NCBI RefSeq assembly: GCF_002154725.1
Contig: NZ_MTAW01000066.1
Location: 40,056 to 104,055, forward strand
DNA from: Nostoc sp. 106C
GTDB taxonomy: Bacteria > Cyanobacteriota > Cyanobacteriia > Cyanobacteriales > Nostocaceae
Direction of reading: 5' to 3'
DNA: 64,000 nucleotides
The translations under genes and the position numbers were made by a program. Positions 48,756 to 57,179 of the stretch are shown here, piece after piece. Position 1 is the stretch's first letter. The number at the start of each line of letters is the position of its first letter. The notes beneath the pieces were generated by a model. That model saw only the letters and a program-made list of their open reading frames with translations, searched no databases and was not told where the DNA came from.

Positions 48756-49323
48756 TTAATTGCGCTGTAGGTGTAGTTGGAGGAATGCAGATAATTCTTC
48801 TTTAGAAATTTCTCGCTGCACTACTCGAATCACCATGTTATAAGTTTCTTCTGCTGATACCATTTCACAAAAAATATGATGTGGATGTAGGTTGGGTTGA
48901 GGAATAAAACCCAACACTTCAAAGTCTTGTAATTGTTGGGTTTCACTCAGTTCAAACGCCACTTCACTCAAGTCGGGAAACCCGCCCACGTGAGTGGCTC
49001 CCCAACCTACGCATCTGTCTCATTTTTTCCTAGAATTGGTATGACAAGTTCAAACTATAGCCGTTCAATGTAATAAAAGTATCCATCACAGCAAATGCAG
49101 TGCGTTTATTACCATCGATAAAAGCATGGTTCATCGCTAGATGGTATAGATAAGCTGCTGCTTGCTCGTAAATTGTAGGATGAAGCAGTTCACCGCCAAA
49201 AGTAGCCTGACGTTGAGCTAAGGCCGAATCAAGTAAGCCTTCGTCTTTGATACCAGCAGTACCGCCAAATGTCTCAATTTGGCGTTCGTGAATCTTGATA
49301 ACTTGGAAATTAGAAAGAAATCT
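48756..49323 (-). pseudogene. doc: Doc/Fic-type toxin gene split by a MITE
   Basis: The N-part (49323-49042) reads RFLSNFQVIKIHERQIETFG, GLLDSALAQRQATFGGELLH and the Fic/Doc catalytic core HLAMNHAFIDGNKRTAFAV, ending LNGYSLNLS. The C-part (48854-48756, shifted frame) reads AEETYNMVIRVVQREISKEE. Removing bases 48858-49044 restores one 126-residue protein, the usual Doc length. In addition no ATG, GTG or TTG opens the frame between an upstream in-frame stop and the conserved region. Doc kinases inactivate EF-Tu; this copy should be dead. The likely antitoxin gene is intact upstream. Confidence 0.85.
48858..49041. mobile_element. 184-bp MITE inserted in the doc gene
   Basis: Ends are TACCATTTC (left) and GAATTGGTA (right), imperfect inverted repeats that extend inward about 40 bases and reach a perfect pair GTAGGTTGGG (48887-48896) / CCCAACCTAC (49001-49010). 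A three-base direct repeat TGA (48855-48857 and 49042-49044) flanks it as target duplication. It has no transposase, so it was moved in trans. Confidence 0.8.
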
Positions 49324-49633
49324 AGGAGTCTGAAAGGCGGCGATATACCTCTTGCCATTTTTTTTCAGAAGCTAAATAAGCTTGCCATACCTCGTCATCC
49401 TCAGCAGTCACATTTGAGGTAGTATCCCCTAATTTTTCTTTGCTGTTCTCGATTTTACGGAAAGATGCAGCAAAACCAGGAATACTCAACAGTTCCTCAC
49501 TTACCTGATTTTCTGCCGTTTCTTGCAAATAAGCCAGAAAAGCAACTGCTACTCGCAAGCGTTCAGAAGAAAGCTGACGTAAACGGTTTTCTGCTTCTGA
49601 TAAATAACTGCTGTGCTTTTGTTCTGTTGTCAT
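49322..49633 (-). CDS. Probable antitoxin of the broken Doc module
   Basis: A 103-residue acidic protein, MTTEQKHSSYLSEAENRLRQ, with the helix LRVAVAFLAYLQETAENQVS and ELLSIPGFAASFRKIENSKE, then a flexible acidic tail (TAEDDEVWQAYLASEKKW) like the toxin-binding tails of antitoxins. It ends next to the doc remnant in the same direction, the usual antitoxin-toxin order. The DNA-binding family is not clear. Since the toxin is disrupted, it would now be an orphan antitoxin. Confidence 0.7.
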   Translation of the reverse strand: MTTEQKHSSYLSEAENRLRQLSSERLRVAVAFLAYLQETAENQVSEELLSIPGFAASFRKIENSKEKLGDTTSNVTAEDDEVWQAYLASEKKWQEVYRRLSDS

Positions 49634-49941
49634 TGTTGCTTATTCGCTGTTGTTTCAACAAGACGTTGTGGATCATTTTTACTCATCGTTCGTGTAATCG
49701 ATTCTAAAAATAAAGAATTCATCAAAATAGTTAAAAGGCGTACAATAATAAGGATTAATCGCATCAAACTTTTATCCAAATACCCTTTAGAGGCGTGGGT
49801 AGTCCACAGTGCGATGACGTTCCGCCCGCCTTCGGCGATCGCACTACGATAATCTCAAATCCTTTCTCCACCCTGAGATTTTCCCTTCTCTTAACCAAAC
49901 TACAAATCAGCCCATCACACCACACCTTGAAAGGGCTAGTC
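49634..49941. other. Gap downstream of the nuclease toxin
   Basis: A 308-base stretch with one HIP1-like segment and a GC-rich core (about 49790-49850). No ORF for an immunity protein is seen where one would be expected after the toxin C-terminus. Confidence 0.45.
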
Positions 49942-52122
49942 CTATGCTCCACGAGGAACATGCTCAGGGTTGAGAAGATCATTGTACCTATATTGCCCAT
50001 TCGGACCCGGCAGTCGGTAGATGAAATCAAATCTATCTGGTCTATTGGGGAGTAGCGGATTATCGTAATGGAATCTAAACCAGACTTCTATAGACCCGTA
50101 GCGCCTTACAGCATCGGCTAAAACTTGTTCAACATAACTACTATAAGCACCCCTATTAAAGTTGGGATTTTGTGGGAAGATATTCCATTCCACAGTACCT
50201 AAACCACCCAACCGATTACCTATCACATGTCCAGCATCATCACTTCGTAATCCAAGCCTTTGAGCAAAAGCACGTGTTGCGTCGTTTGTACCTGTTCCCG
50301 TACCAAGATTATTTGGTGTTATTTGTGCACGAAGCCATAAAAGAGCACCAGCTGGGTTTCTTACAAATTGAAGAACTGGTCCGTTGATAGGTGCAGGTGT
50401 AGGGGTGGCAGGAGGTGTAATAAAGGCGTTAATGTCTGGCGGCCACTGAATGTTCTGAGTAATGGTTTGAACAGCAACTGTCACAGTCGTTGGTGTTGGT
50501 GTGTGTAGCACAGATAGGCTCGATCCAGTTAGATAACCTGTAGGTTCTTCTAGAAAAGTTAAGTTTTGTGGTTGTGTAGCTGCAACGTTAAGCCAAATTG
50601 ACGCTATGGGAGAGGCTACTACCTCTACCTTACCCCCAGGACTTGCCCGTTTTTGCAAACTCTGGCTTCCTTGTATGGTGTCAACTATATCTTTAGAGGG
50701 AAGTGTCTCAAATGTAAAGAAAAATGCCACATTTGGAGGCAGTGTCAAAGTAATATGATAATTGCCCGCTATAGGTTCTTTGATGACAAGACTCTGAAGC
50801 GATGCTCCAGACTTGCTCACTATGTTTCCGCCGCCAGATTCCTCCTGATTATAAACAGTTCCATCAGGTGCTTGGATTGTCAACATTGCAGCACCACTTG
50901 GAAATGTAATCGATTCTCTACTTTGAGTGATATTAGCAAGAAGAAAAGGCGCACCTGGATCGACAGTTATTGTTTTACTTGTGGCGATTCGTTCGTTTGA
51001 TCCAGGTCCAAATCCAGTCCCCATAGAAAAATAGCAATATGAATTCGGACCTCTATCTTCAAGCCATTGGGGACGAAAGGCTGGTAATGTCAAAATCGAA
51101 GACCAAAGCTGATCTTCTCCTTCCTGGTGAGTTTCCACTGCTAATACCCCGTTGCCAGCAACCTTTGGCACTGTACCGTTACTGCTATATTTTTTGCTCT
51201 GGCTGTTCCCATAATCAAAGCCAGTGATTGTTTCATTATCAATTCTACCAACCTGATACCAAAGAGTATCATGGTTCTGAGACTTGTGAACCTCGACAAC
51301 TAAGCCATCATTAGTGATGGCTACTGAGGGTTGTACTCCATCGTCATAATCAATGCTTTTGTTGTTTTCGTACTTACCCCAATCAATCTCGTCACCCTTA
51401 ACTTTACCAACGCGATAGTATAGCCTATCATACGTCTGAGACTTGTGAACCTCGACGACTAAGCCATCATTAGTGATGGCTACTGAGGGTTGTACTCCAT
51501 CGTCATAATCAATGCTTTTGTTGTTTTCGTACTTACCCCAATCAATCTCGTCACCCTTAACTTTACCAACGCGATAGTATAGCCTATCATACGTCTGAGA
51601 CTTGTGAACCTCGACGACTAAGCCATCATTAGTGATGGCTACTGAGGGTTGTACTCCATCGTCATAATCAATGCTTTTGTTGTTTTCGTACTTACCCCAA
51701 TCAATCTCGTCACCCTTAACTTTACCAACGCGATAGTATAGCCTATCATACGTCTGAGACTTGTGAACCTCGACGACTAAGCCATCATTAGTGATGGCTA
51801 CTGAGGGTTGTACTCCATCGTCATAATCAATGCTTTTGTTGTTTTCGTACTTACCCCAATCAATCTTGTCACTCTCAACTTTACCAACGCGATAGAAGAG
51901 CCGATCGCGACTCTGAGACTTGTGAACTTCTACAACCACATTTCCATTATTCAAAGCAACAGATGGCGATACACCAGTATCGTAGCGATCAGCTTTACCA
52001 AAATTGTCATCTCCAACAGATATACCATCTCCTAAGTCTGGTAATGCTGGTCTTGAGTTTGGGTCATCCAAAATCTTTTTGATTGCACTCTGCAACGGAA
52101 AATGGTTTAAGTCGTTAGCCAT
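49942..52122 (-). CDS. Repeat-bearing protein with C-terminal DNA/RNA endonuclease toxin domain
   Basis: A 726-residue protein with GGAG before the ATG and no signal peptide. Residues about 30-350 are six units of about 53 residues (YDDGVQPSVAITNDGLVVEV, DRLYYRVGKVKGDEIDWGKY), probably blades of a beta-propeller lectin. The middle three units are identical in DNA. A beta-rich domain follows (about 390-500, TITVDPGAPFLLANITQSRE). The C-terminus (about 605-726) has SDDAGHVIGNRLGGLGTVEW and NIFPQNPNFNRGAYSSYVEQ, the core of the non-specific endonuclease toxins, with His632 as likely catalytic base. It lies downstream of a chitinase and a LysM gene. Target and delivery route are unknown. Confidence 0.75.
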   Translation of the reverse strand: MANDLNHFPLQSAIKKILDDPNSRPALPDLGDGISVGDDNFGKADRYDTGVSPSVALNNGNVVVEVHKSQSRDRLFYRVGKVESDKIDWGKYENNKSIDYDDGVQPSVAITNDGLVVEVHKSQTYDRLYYRVGKVKGDEIDWGKYENNKSIDYDDGVQPSVAITNDGLVVEVHKSQTYDRLYYRVGKVKGDEIDWGKYENNKSIDYDDGVQPSVAITNDGLVVEVHKSQTYDRLYYRVGKVKGDEIDWGKYENNKSIDYDDGVQPSVAITNDGLVVEVHKSQNHDTLWYQVGRIDNETITGFDYGNSQSKKYSSNGTVPKVAGNGVLAVETHQEGEDQLWSSILTLPAFRPQWLEDRGPNSYCYFSMGTGFGPGSNERIATSKTITVDPGAPFLLANITQSRESITFPSGAAMLTIQAPDGTVYNQEESGGGNIVSKSGASLQSLVIKEPIAGNYHITLTLPPNVAFFFTFETLPSKDIVDTIQGSQSLQKRASPGGKVEVVASPIASIWLNVAATQPQNLTFLEEPTGYLTGSSLSVLHTPTPTTVTVAVQTITQNIQWPPDINAFITPPATPTPAPINGPVLQFVRNPAGALLWLRAQITPNNLGTGTGTNDATRAFAQRLGLRSDDAGHVIGNRLGGLGTVEWNIFPQNPNFNRGAYSSYVEQVLADAVRRYGSIEVWFRFHYDNPLLPNRPDRFDFIYRLPGPNGQYRYNDLLNPEHVPRGA
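51341..51817. repeat. Three identical 159-bp tandem repeats inside the toxin gene
   Basis: Units begin at 51341, 51500 and 51659 and are identical; the sequence starting at 51818 keeps the start of a unit and then diverges. The repeats keep the frame (53 codons each). Exact identity indicates recent amplification or ongoing gene conversion. Confidence 0.9.
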
Positions 52123-52274
52123 GATTTAACTCCGTAAGCTAGTGTTGTAGCGATTAACAAAATACCAATCTGAACCAATGTGGTGAGCGAGTGATTTTAA
52201 CCGATGACAGCTTGGGCACAACGGTCTTTAATTACTCAAGATTTAGTATGAATGCAGGTACAGCAGAGTGATCG

Positions 52275-53447
52275 CTAAAACTTGTCTAAGTCGATCGCCC
52301 ATGTCATTGCACCCCCCAATTCTTTTTCAATCAAATAACTGACCTTATAACCAAGGGATTTCTCGTCGTCATAACTCACCCAAAGTCCGGTTTTAGTACT
52401 GTAGGCGTAGGGAGTCAAAGTGGCATCATCCCACCTTTGGACATCGAGTTCGCCTGCTTCAATTTTTTCCTGGATTTCAAAATAAGCGAGGATACCAGGA
52501 GTGGCTGTCGCTGTCCCTGCAGGCCCAGAACCACTAAAAGGCTTTCCGAAGCCATCTGTAAGGTCTGCAACGACATAACTCCGTCCGTAAGTGGGCAATC
52601 CTAGCACAATTTTTTCCTTGGGAATATTAGCTTTAAGGTAAGATTCCACCGTATCCTTGATGTCAAAAGTACCATTGGGTACGGAATCTTTCAGCAGGGG
52701 AGCGTTGGCTCCTGTTCCCATTGTGTTGGGATCGTCAAAAGCCCCATGATAGTCATAGGACATGACGTTGAACCAATCTAAATATTGAGCGCACTCTCGC
52801 AACCATTGAAAGAATGAGTCGCCGGTTTTGCTGCCTTTGGGTACCGCGGCCGAAGCCATAGTGATGATAAATTCTTGTCCAGCAGTTTGGCGGAACTCTT
52901 GCAGCAGTGCCAGGTAATTGTCATAATCGGCATCTTGACCACCTCGTTTAGAGTCGCCGGGATATTCCCAATCGATATCAATACCATCAAAACCGTACTG
53001 TTTGGCATAATCGATCGCAGACTTAATAAACTGCGTCCTGCCATTAGGATCGGCTGCCATTTTGCTGAATAATTTGCAGGTAAAGGGACCGTAGGGGTAT
53101 TTGGTTCCAGCTGACTCAGGCGTGTCATCACAACTGTTAAAACTCCAGCCACCAATTGAAAGACTCGTTTTGAGGTTGGGATTTTTCTGCTTTAAACTCT
53201 GTATCGCCGGGTACAGGACTTTTTGATCGTTCCATTCCACTGGTTGAACTGTGTAGTCACCTGTATAGCGTTGGTCTCCGGTTCGTGTTTCGGTCGGATC
53301 GACACTCCAACTCACAAAGCCAATCATACCAAAGGCAAAGTTGATGTGTGTAAATAGCGAGGGGTCAATTTGCTCAGGTAAGAACTTTCCTCCGCCTTGG
53401 CGGTATTGCGCCCAGTTGCTAAAGTAACCAACAAATTTGTAAGCCAT
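52275..53447 (-). CDS. GH18 chitinase without signal peptide
   Basis: I start at ATG 53447 (MAYKFVGYFSNWAQYRQGG); the upstream in-frame region to 53552 is not family-like. The 390-residue enzyme is a GH18 TIM barrel with SLSIGGWSFN, the catalytic FDGIDIDWEYPG (Glu161), MSYDYHGAFDDPN and YGRSYVV. It cleaves chitin or related beta-1,4 GlcNAc polymers. There is no signal peptide, which is unusual for a chitinase. It lies between a small LysM gene and the nuclease-toxin gene on the same strand. Confidence 0.9.
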   Translation of the reverse strand: MAYKFVGYFSNWAQYRQGGGKFLPEQIDPSLFTHINFAFGMIGFVSWSVDPTETRTGDQRYTGDYTVQPVEWNDQKVLYPAIQSLKQKNPNLKTSLSIGGWSFNSCDDTPESAGTKYPYGPFTCKLFSKMAADPNGRTQFIKSAIDYAKQYGFDGIDIDWEYPGDSKRGGQDADYDNYLALLQEFRQTAGQEFIITMASAAVPKGSKTGDSFFQWLRECAQYLDWFNVMSYDYHGAFDDPNTMGTGANAPLLKDSVPNGTFDIKDTVESYLKANIPKEKIVLGLPTYGRSYVVADLTDGFGKPFSGSGPAGTATATPGILAYFEIQEKIEAGELDVQRWDDATLTPYAYSTKTGLWVSYDDEKSLGYKVSYLIEKELGGAMTWAIDLDKF

Positions 53448-53663
53448 TTTGGTTTCTCTCGTTTGTTTTTTTGGTGTTGTTGAGGGTAAACAACTTACCC
53501 CACGAGGAGTTCTAATACCAATTTCCAATTCACAAGCACCTGACTTAAGCAAGAGCGAGAGGGAGAAAACCTGATAAAATGGTAGTCTAGTATGCCCAAT
53601 TACTCCTTAAGTCAGTGACATTCATCTCAGCTTGTGTGTTAAGCAAGCATGACGTTGATGCTT

Positions 53664-53849
53664 TTAAGCAGGAATCTTAAGCATCTGACCAATTTGCAAG
53701 CCTGTAGGAGAAACACCAGGATTTGCATCTGCAATTTTCTTGCTCTTGGCATCGCTACTATCACCGTAATAGGCAGCAGCAAGATTAGAAAATGTGTCTC
53801 CAGCCTCTACTTTATGGTCACAGGGAGGTTGACCTTGTTTGTTAGACAT
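53664..53849 (-). CDS. Small LysM-domain protein
   Basis: GGAGG eight bases before ATG 53849 supports this start. The 61-residue protein is essentially one LysM domain: HKVEAGDTFSNLAAAYYGDS, KKIADANPGVS and LQIGQMLKIPA. LysM binds GlcNAc-containing glycans (peptidoglycan, chitin). It lacks a signal peptide. Similar stand-alone cytoplasmic LysM proteins are found as parts of phage-tail-like injection systems, but no other tail genes are visible here. Confidence 0.85.
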   Translation of the reverse strand: MSNKQGQPPCDHKVEAGDTFSNLAAAYYGDSSDAKSKKIADANPGVSPTGLQIGQMLKIPA

Positions 53850-54278
53850 ATTCTTTTCCTCCACAATTCTTTGTACATAATTGTCGAAGTCGGGTGTCTA
53901 ACCGCCAGACACCACGTTGTGAGTTGAAGGCTTGGTAAAAAATGGAGTATAGTCTGCACTTGGTACAGGTGCCCTCTCCTCTGACTGGTTTACATCTAAA
54001 AAATTAGTCATGTAATGGATACATCTCAACTTCTCCACTTTCCAGTCAAATAAGGAAAATTCTTAAAACAGCAGATCCGGTAGGTGTTGCGCGTGTGGTT
54101 GCGCTATCGAAGTGAAAAATGCGTTGGCGCACATCAAACACCGCCCAAGCCGACACGACGAAAATCAGGCGTAATACCTACCAGGATAATGCTTTTGTTG
54201 GTTGATACTAGTACGGCATTAGAACGATAAATGAAAAGCTGTTAAAACGAAGGAGTCGCGATCGCATGATTGAATCAT
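53850..54278. other. Gap upstream of the LysM gene
   Basis: A 429-base region with no convincing gene. It should contain the promoter of the LysM-chitinase-toxin genes. Its left part after 54050 has a slightly higher GC content and looks like eroded coding sequence, but no family could be recognised. Confidence 0.4.
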
Positions 54279-54835
54279 CTATGGATTTGGAAGCAGTTTC
54301 TTAGCAAGCCAAATCCAAAATCTATTTTCGTGGAGTACTTGCACATAGTTAGCATCCACTTGATTGAGGCGAGCAAAGATGCTTGGTTGTCTGAGTACAA
54401 CGACTCATAGCAACGTGGTAATTTTGTACAAAAGTCCCAGCCAACGGTGGTAAAAGACGAATGCAATCAGTCCAAGATCAGAAACTGCATGACCTTCTTC
54501 AACTTGTTGAGCAGAAAACTCAGGTAAAACCAGCGACAATTGCTCGCCGTGCTGCCTAAGTAATGATTCCAGAACAACTGCATCCTGAATCGCGGCGCTA
54601 CAACCTTGTCCCATTAAGCTAAACATAGAGTGTGCAGCGTCCCCAATTAATACTGCCTGAGCTTGCAAATCATGATAATAGCGACATTGGCTCCAGTATT
54701 CATGTCCTGGCTGGGCTGCGAGAAATGCCGCAGCTTGCCTTCATTAAGCTTGAATGAAGGAAAGTTTTTTGGCAACATCTGCTGTAATAACTGCTGTAAT
54801 TCTTGTTGACTACTGAATCTAGCTTATCGGGTTGA
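54279..54835 (-). pseudogene. FAD-dependent monooxygenase remnant (C-terminal part)
   Basis: On the minus strand pieces read QQMLPKNFPSFKLNEGK, then after a frameshift near 54745 AAAFLAAQPGHEYWSQCRYY and LQAQAVLIGDAAHSMFSLMG with the FAD-binding GDAAHSMxxxxGQG motif. An in-frame TGA then interrupts TTLL*VVVLRQPSIFARLNQ, before the real end at 54279. The N-terminal Rossmann part is absent. The parent was a kynurenine-monooxygenase-like flavoprotein. It cannot make a functional enzyme. Confidence 0.75.
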
Positions 54836-54956
54836 TTTTTAAATAGCGATCGCTATCTCAAATTGATATTTACGTAAGCCAAAAAATGCGATCGCTATTT
54901 TTTTATTCAATCAAATATCCAAAAATCTCAGGGGTGCCCATGTACCTCTTGATTTT

Positions 54957-55694
54957 TCAAGACAATTTACTGTTCACTGATTTCATCATTGGTACTCTCG
55001 CCTGCTTTTGACGGTACAGAAATACCAAGCCAGCACCTGCAATTGCTAATCCAGCTAAAGGTGAAGACTCCGGAACTGTTGCTATCCGCCGAAACTCGAT
55101 GGGGGTATTAACTAGCAACTGACCACTGCTGCTAAAAATTTGGTCTAACGAGTTGATGCTGTTAGCTTGAATCGAGACGCTAGATATCACCTTACCACCA
55201 GTACTACTAGGACAACCTGTTGGTGCATTATTCCCAACATAACGGCTTGGCTCATAAGTTAGATCTAGACTACAAACAGCAGCAGCAAGATTATTTTGGC
55301 TAATAATTCTTTCCGACACCGGGCGATCGCAAAGTCCACTCAAACTGCTTGAATTGATAAAGCTACGAATATCTAGGTCTATAGCACCACTGCCTAATCC
55401 GAAGGAATAAAAGCGTACTCGGTTGAACCCTGCGCTATGTTGTTCCAAGTAAACATTTTGAGATTCATCTGTCCCACTACTACCATCTAGCTGCACTTGA
55501 CAATTTGTCATAGTAATGGCTGGTACTGAAGGATTGCTAGCTACTTGGTTGGCGTTATCAAAATTGCCAGTAAACCACTTTACTACCTCTTTAATCTGTG
55601 CTGAGAGAGTTAGCAATTCAGCAGCTTGGCTCTGTTGAGGAAAAACAAATCCAGTTACTAAAAACGCTAAGGTGTATGCTTTCAGTGGATTCAT
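54957..55694 (-). CDS. CpcT/CpeT-like protein with signal peptide and PEP-CTERM tail
   Basis: A 245-residue protein with a signal peptide (residues 1-24, LAFLVTGFVFPQQSQA). The central domain has VVKWFTGNFDNANQVASNPS, NVYLEQHSAG and RVRFYSFGLGSG, in the order seen in CpcT/CpeT bilin lyases. At the C-terminus VPESSPLAGLAIAGAGLVFL is followed by the basic YRQKQAR, a PEP-CTERM sorting signal. True CpcT lyases act in the cytoplasm on phycobiliproteins, so an exported version must do something else. The CpcT link is made by eye and moderately sure. Confidence 0.65.
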   Translation of the reverse strand: MNPLKAYTLAFLVTGFVFPQQSQAAELLTLSAQIKEVVKWFTGNFDNANQVASNPSVPAITMTNCQVQLDGSSGTDESQNVYLEQHSAGFNRVRFYSFGLGSGAIDLDIRSFINSSSLSGLCDRPVSERIISQNNLAAAVCSLDLTYEPSRYVGNNAPTGCPSSTGGKVISSVSIQANSINSLDQIFSSSGQLLVNTPIEFRRIATVPESSPLAGLAIAGAGLVFLYRQKQARVPMMKSVNSKLS

Positions 55695-55998
55695 AATAGA
55701 TTCGCAACTTCAACTAACATCAGCAATATTTTGGATTAAATAAGAAATATATTAAGGTTATCTGGATTCAAAATCTACTGCTTATCGTTAGATTTATCAG
55801 TCAGTAACCTCTCCAATAACTACTGTTGAGTCTGGTTATTATGCTGGATAAATAAAATTTGTTAGCAATCAACTCTGGTAATTGCTCTCAACTACCATCA
55901 GCCCAAAGTTGTCAAAAATTAAAGTGCGATCGCTATTCAGATAATACCAATCGCACGTAATGCCTCTATTTATTCTCAAACCGACTTTGCTGCATGAT
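55695..55998. other. Gap between two exported-protein genes
   Basis: A 304-base AT-rich stretch with one HIP1-like site (near 55927). It presumably holds the promoter of the PEP-CTERM gene. No other structure was seen. Confidence 0.4.
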
Positions 55999-56658
55999 TC
56001 ATTGAACGCTAGCAACTTGCAGATTCTGTAAAATTAAATCTGCTCTTGGCGCAAATCCGTCGCCGTATTCTACTGGATAATTGGTAATTACATAGAAAAC
56101 TTTGCCATTTTCCTGGCCAAGGTACACATTACCTACTATGTTTTTTCCTTTACTGAAAACAATCTTTTCTCTTGCCCAAGCATAAGGAACTTTTTGAGTT
56201 CGATCAACAACTCGCCATCTATTGGATGCAATTAAACCATTCTTAGCATTCACAAAGCTTTTTAACTGTTGGAGAGTTTTTAAATTATTCAGAAAGGCAA
56301 TGTGGACATATGCGTTCTCATTTTTACTGCCCCCAAAATTAGCAATAAACCTCACTCCTGTTCCTTCACCAGAACTACTTCCTTGAGCAAGAAATTCTTT
56401 GTCTGGAAAGTAAGTGGTAAACAAATTGCTGTATTGGTCATAGAGTCTTAGGGTAATAGAAGTTTTTTCTCCTTCAACACTAATAGTGGCAGTTTTAGTG
56501 GTTGGTCTATTGCTTGTTGAGTTATAACTGGTTTGGAAGGCTGTAGCTGTAGTTGTAATATTACCTGAAGAGAGTTGATTGGGGAGTGGTGCGGCGCAAC
56601 CCAAGGATGTTGCTAACAGAATTGCCCCAGTCATAAGATTTCCAAGATGAAGATGCAT
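55999..56658 (-). CDS. Lipoprotein of unknown function
   Basis: A 219-residue protein with a lipoprotein signal (GAILLATSLGC, lipid-modified Cys21). The mature part begins with a Ser/Thr-rich linker and contains TISVEGEKTSITLRLYDQYS, GVRFIANFGGSKNENAYVHI and YVITNYPVEYGDGFAPRADL. No known domain is recognised. It is a single gene on the minus strand. Confidence 0.7.
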   Translation of the reverse strand: MHLHLGNLMTGAILLATSLGCAAPLPNQLSSGNITTTATAFQTSYNSTSNRPTTKTATISVEGEKTSITLRLYDQYSNLFTTYFPDKEFLAQGSSSGEGTGVRFIANFGGSKNENAYVHIAFLNNLKTLQQLKSFVNAKNGLIASNRWRVVDRTQKVPYAWAREKIVFSKGKNIVGNVYLGQENGKVFYVITNYPVEYGDGFAPRADLILQNLQVASVQ

Positions 56659-57179
56659 TTTCCCAGAGACAGAGTGGTTGTTTACAGATAACTGGACTTT
56701 GTAACTTAAGTTACAGTTCCTTTAGCTATGATGTGTATTTTTCTCTTAATAGCAAGAAATTTCTTTGGCAGATACAGTTGGGCTATGACCATCCAGTGAT
56801 AACAATCACAGATGCCCATGATTGAGATCGTCTCTGTACAATTGGCAAACTGCCATAATGCCTCATAACTGAACTCTAGCCGAGTCATTAATAGGGAACA
56901 CAATATTTGCCGACAGTCTTTTATTAAGGGCTGTCGGCTTTTTGTCTCTGCTTAAGAGCCAATAGGCAGTATTCCAAGAGCTTTTGACAAATTACCAATG
57001 ACTAACCATAAAATTTCCCCACACATGGTTGATAACTTGACATAGAACTTGCCAGAGCCACAACCAGTTGTGGGGAGAGTTATGATCAAATGAGAAATGT
57101 TATGGATTTTGAGCGCTGATATTTAGCACTCACTTTAGTGAACAAAAAGTTCACTACTCGAACCAGCACACACTTTGTA
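56659..57179. other. Gap upstream of apcD's 3' end, with an orphan terminator
   Basis: A 521-base gap between minus-strand genes. It carries a strong plus-strand terminator at 56909-56945 with no plus-strand gene before it, so a small RNA could be encoded here. Otherwise no gene is seen. Confidence 0.45.
56909..56945 (+). terminator. Rho-independent terminator without an upstream gene
   Basis: GCCGACAG (56909-56916) pairs with CTGTCGGC (56931-56938) and is followed by seven T residues on the plus strand. The minus strand has no T-run after the stem. No plus-strand ORF precedes it within about 2 kb. Confidence 0.75.

Noticed and set aside
48756..48989. A separate 77-codon minus-strand gene
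   Set aside because: Its first 45 codons lie in the MITE and the last 32 are the C-terminus of the split Doc toxin, so it is not an independent gene.
51341..51840. Regular 159-bp repeats that could suggest a CRISPR or satellite array
   Set aside because: There are no unique spacers; the units are fully coding, keep the frame and translate to protein repeats of the nuclease-toxin gene.
54275..54466. A 63-codon minus-strand ORF
   Set aside because: It is out of frame with the monooxygenase remnant that occupies the same bases.
56706..56903. A 65-codon minus-strand ORF
   Set aside because: No ribosome site, no domain, and an odd composition; the gap looks non-coding.
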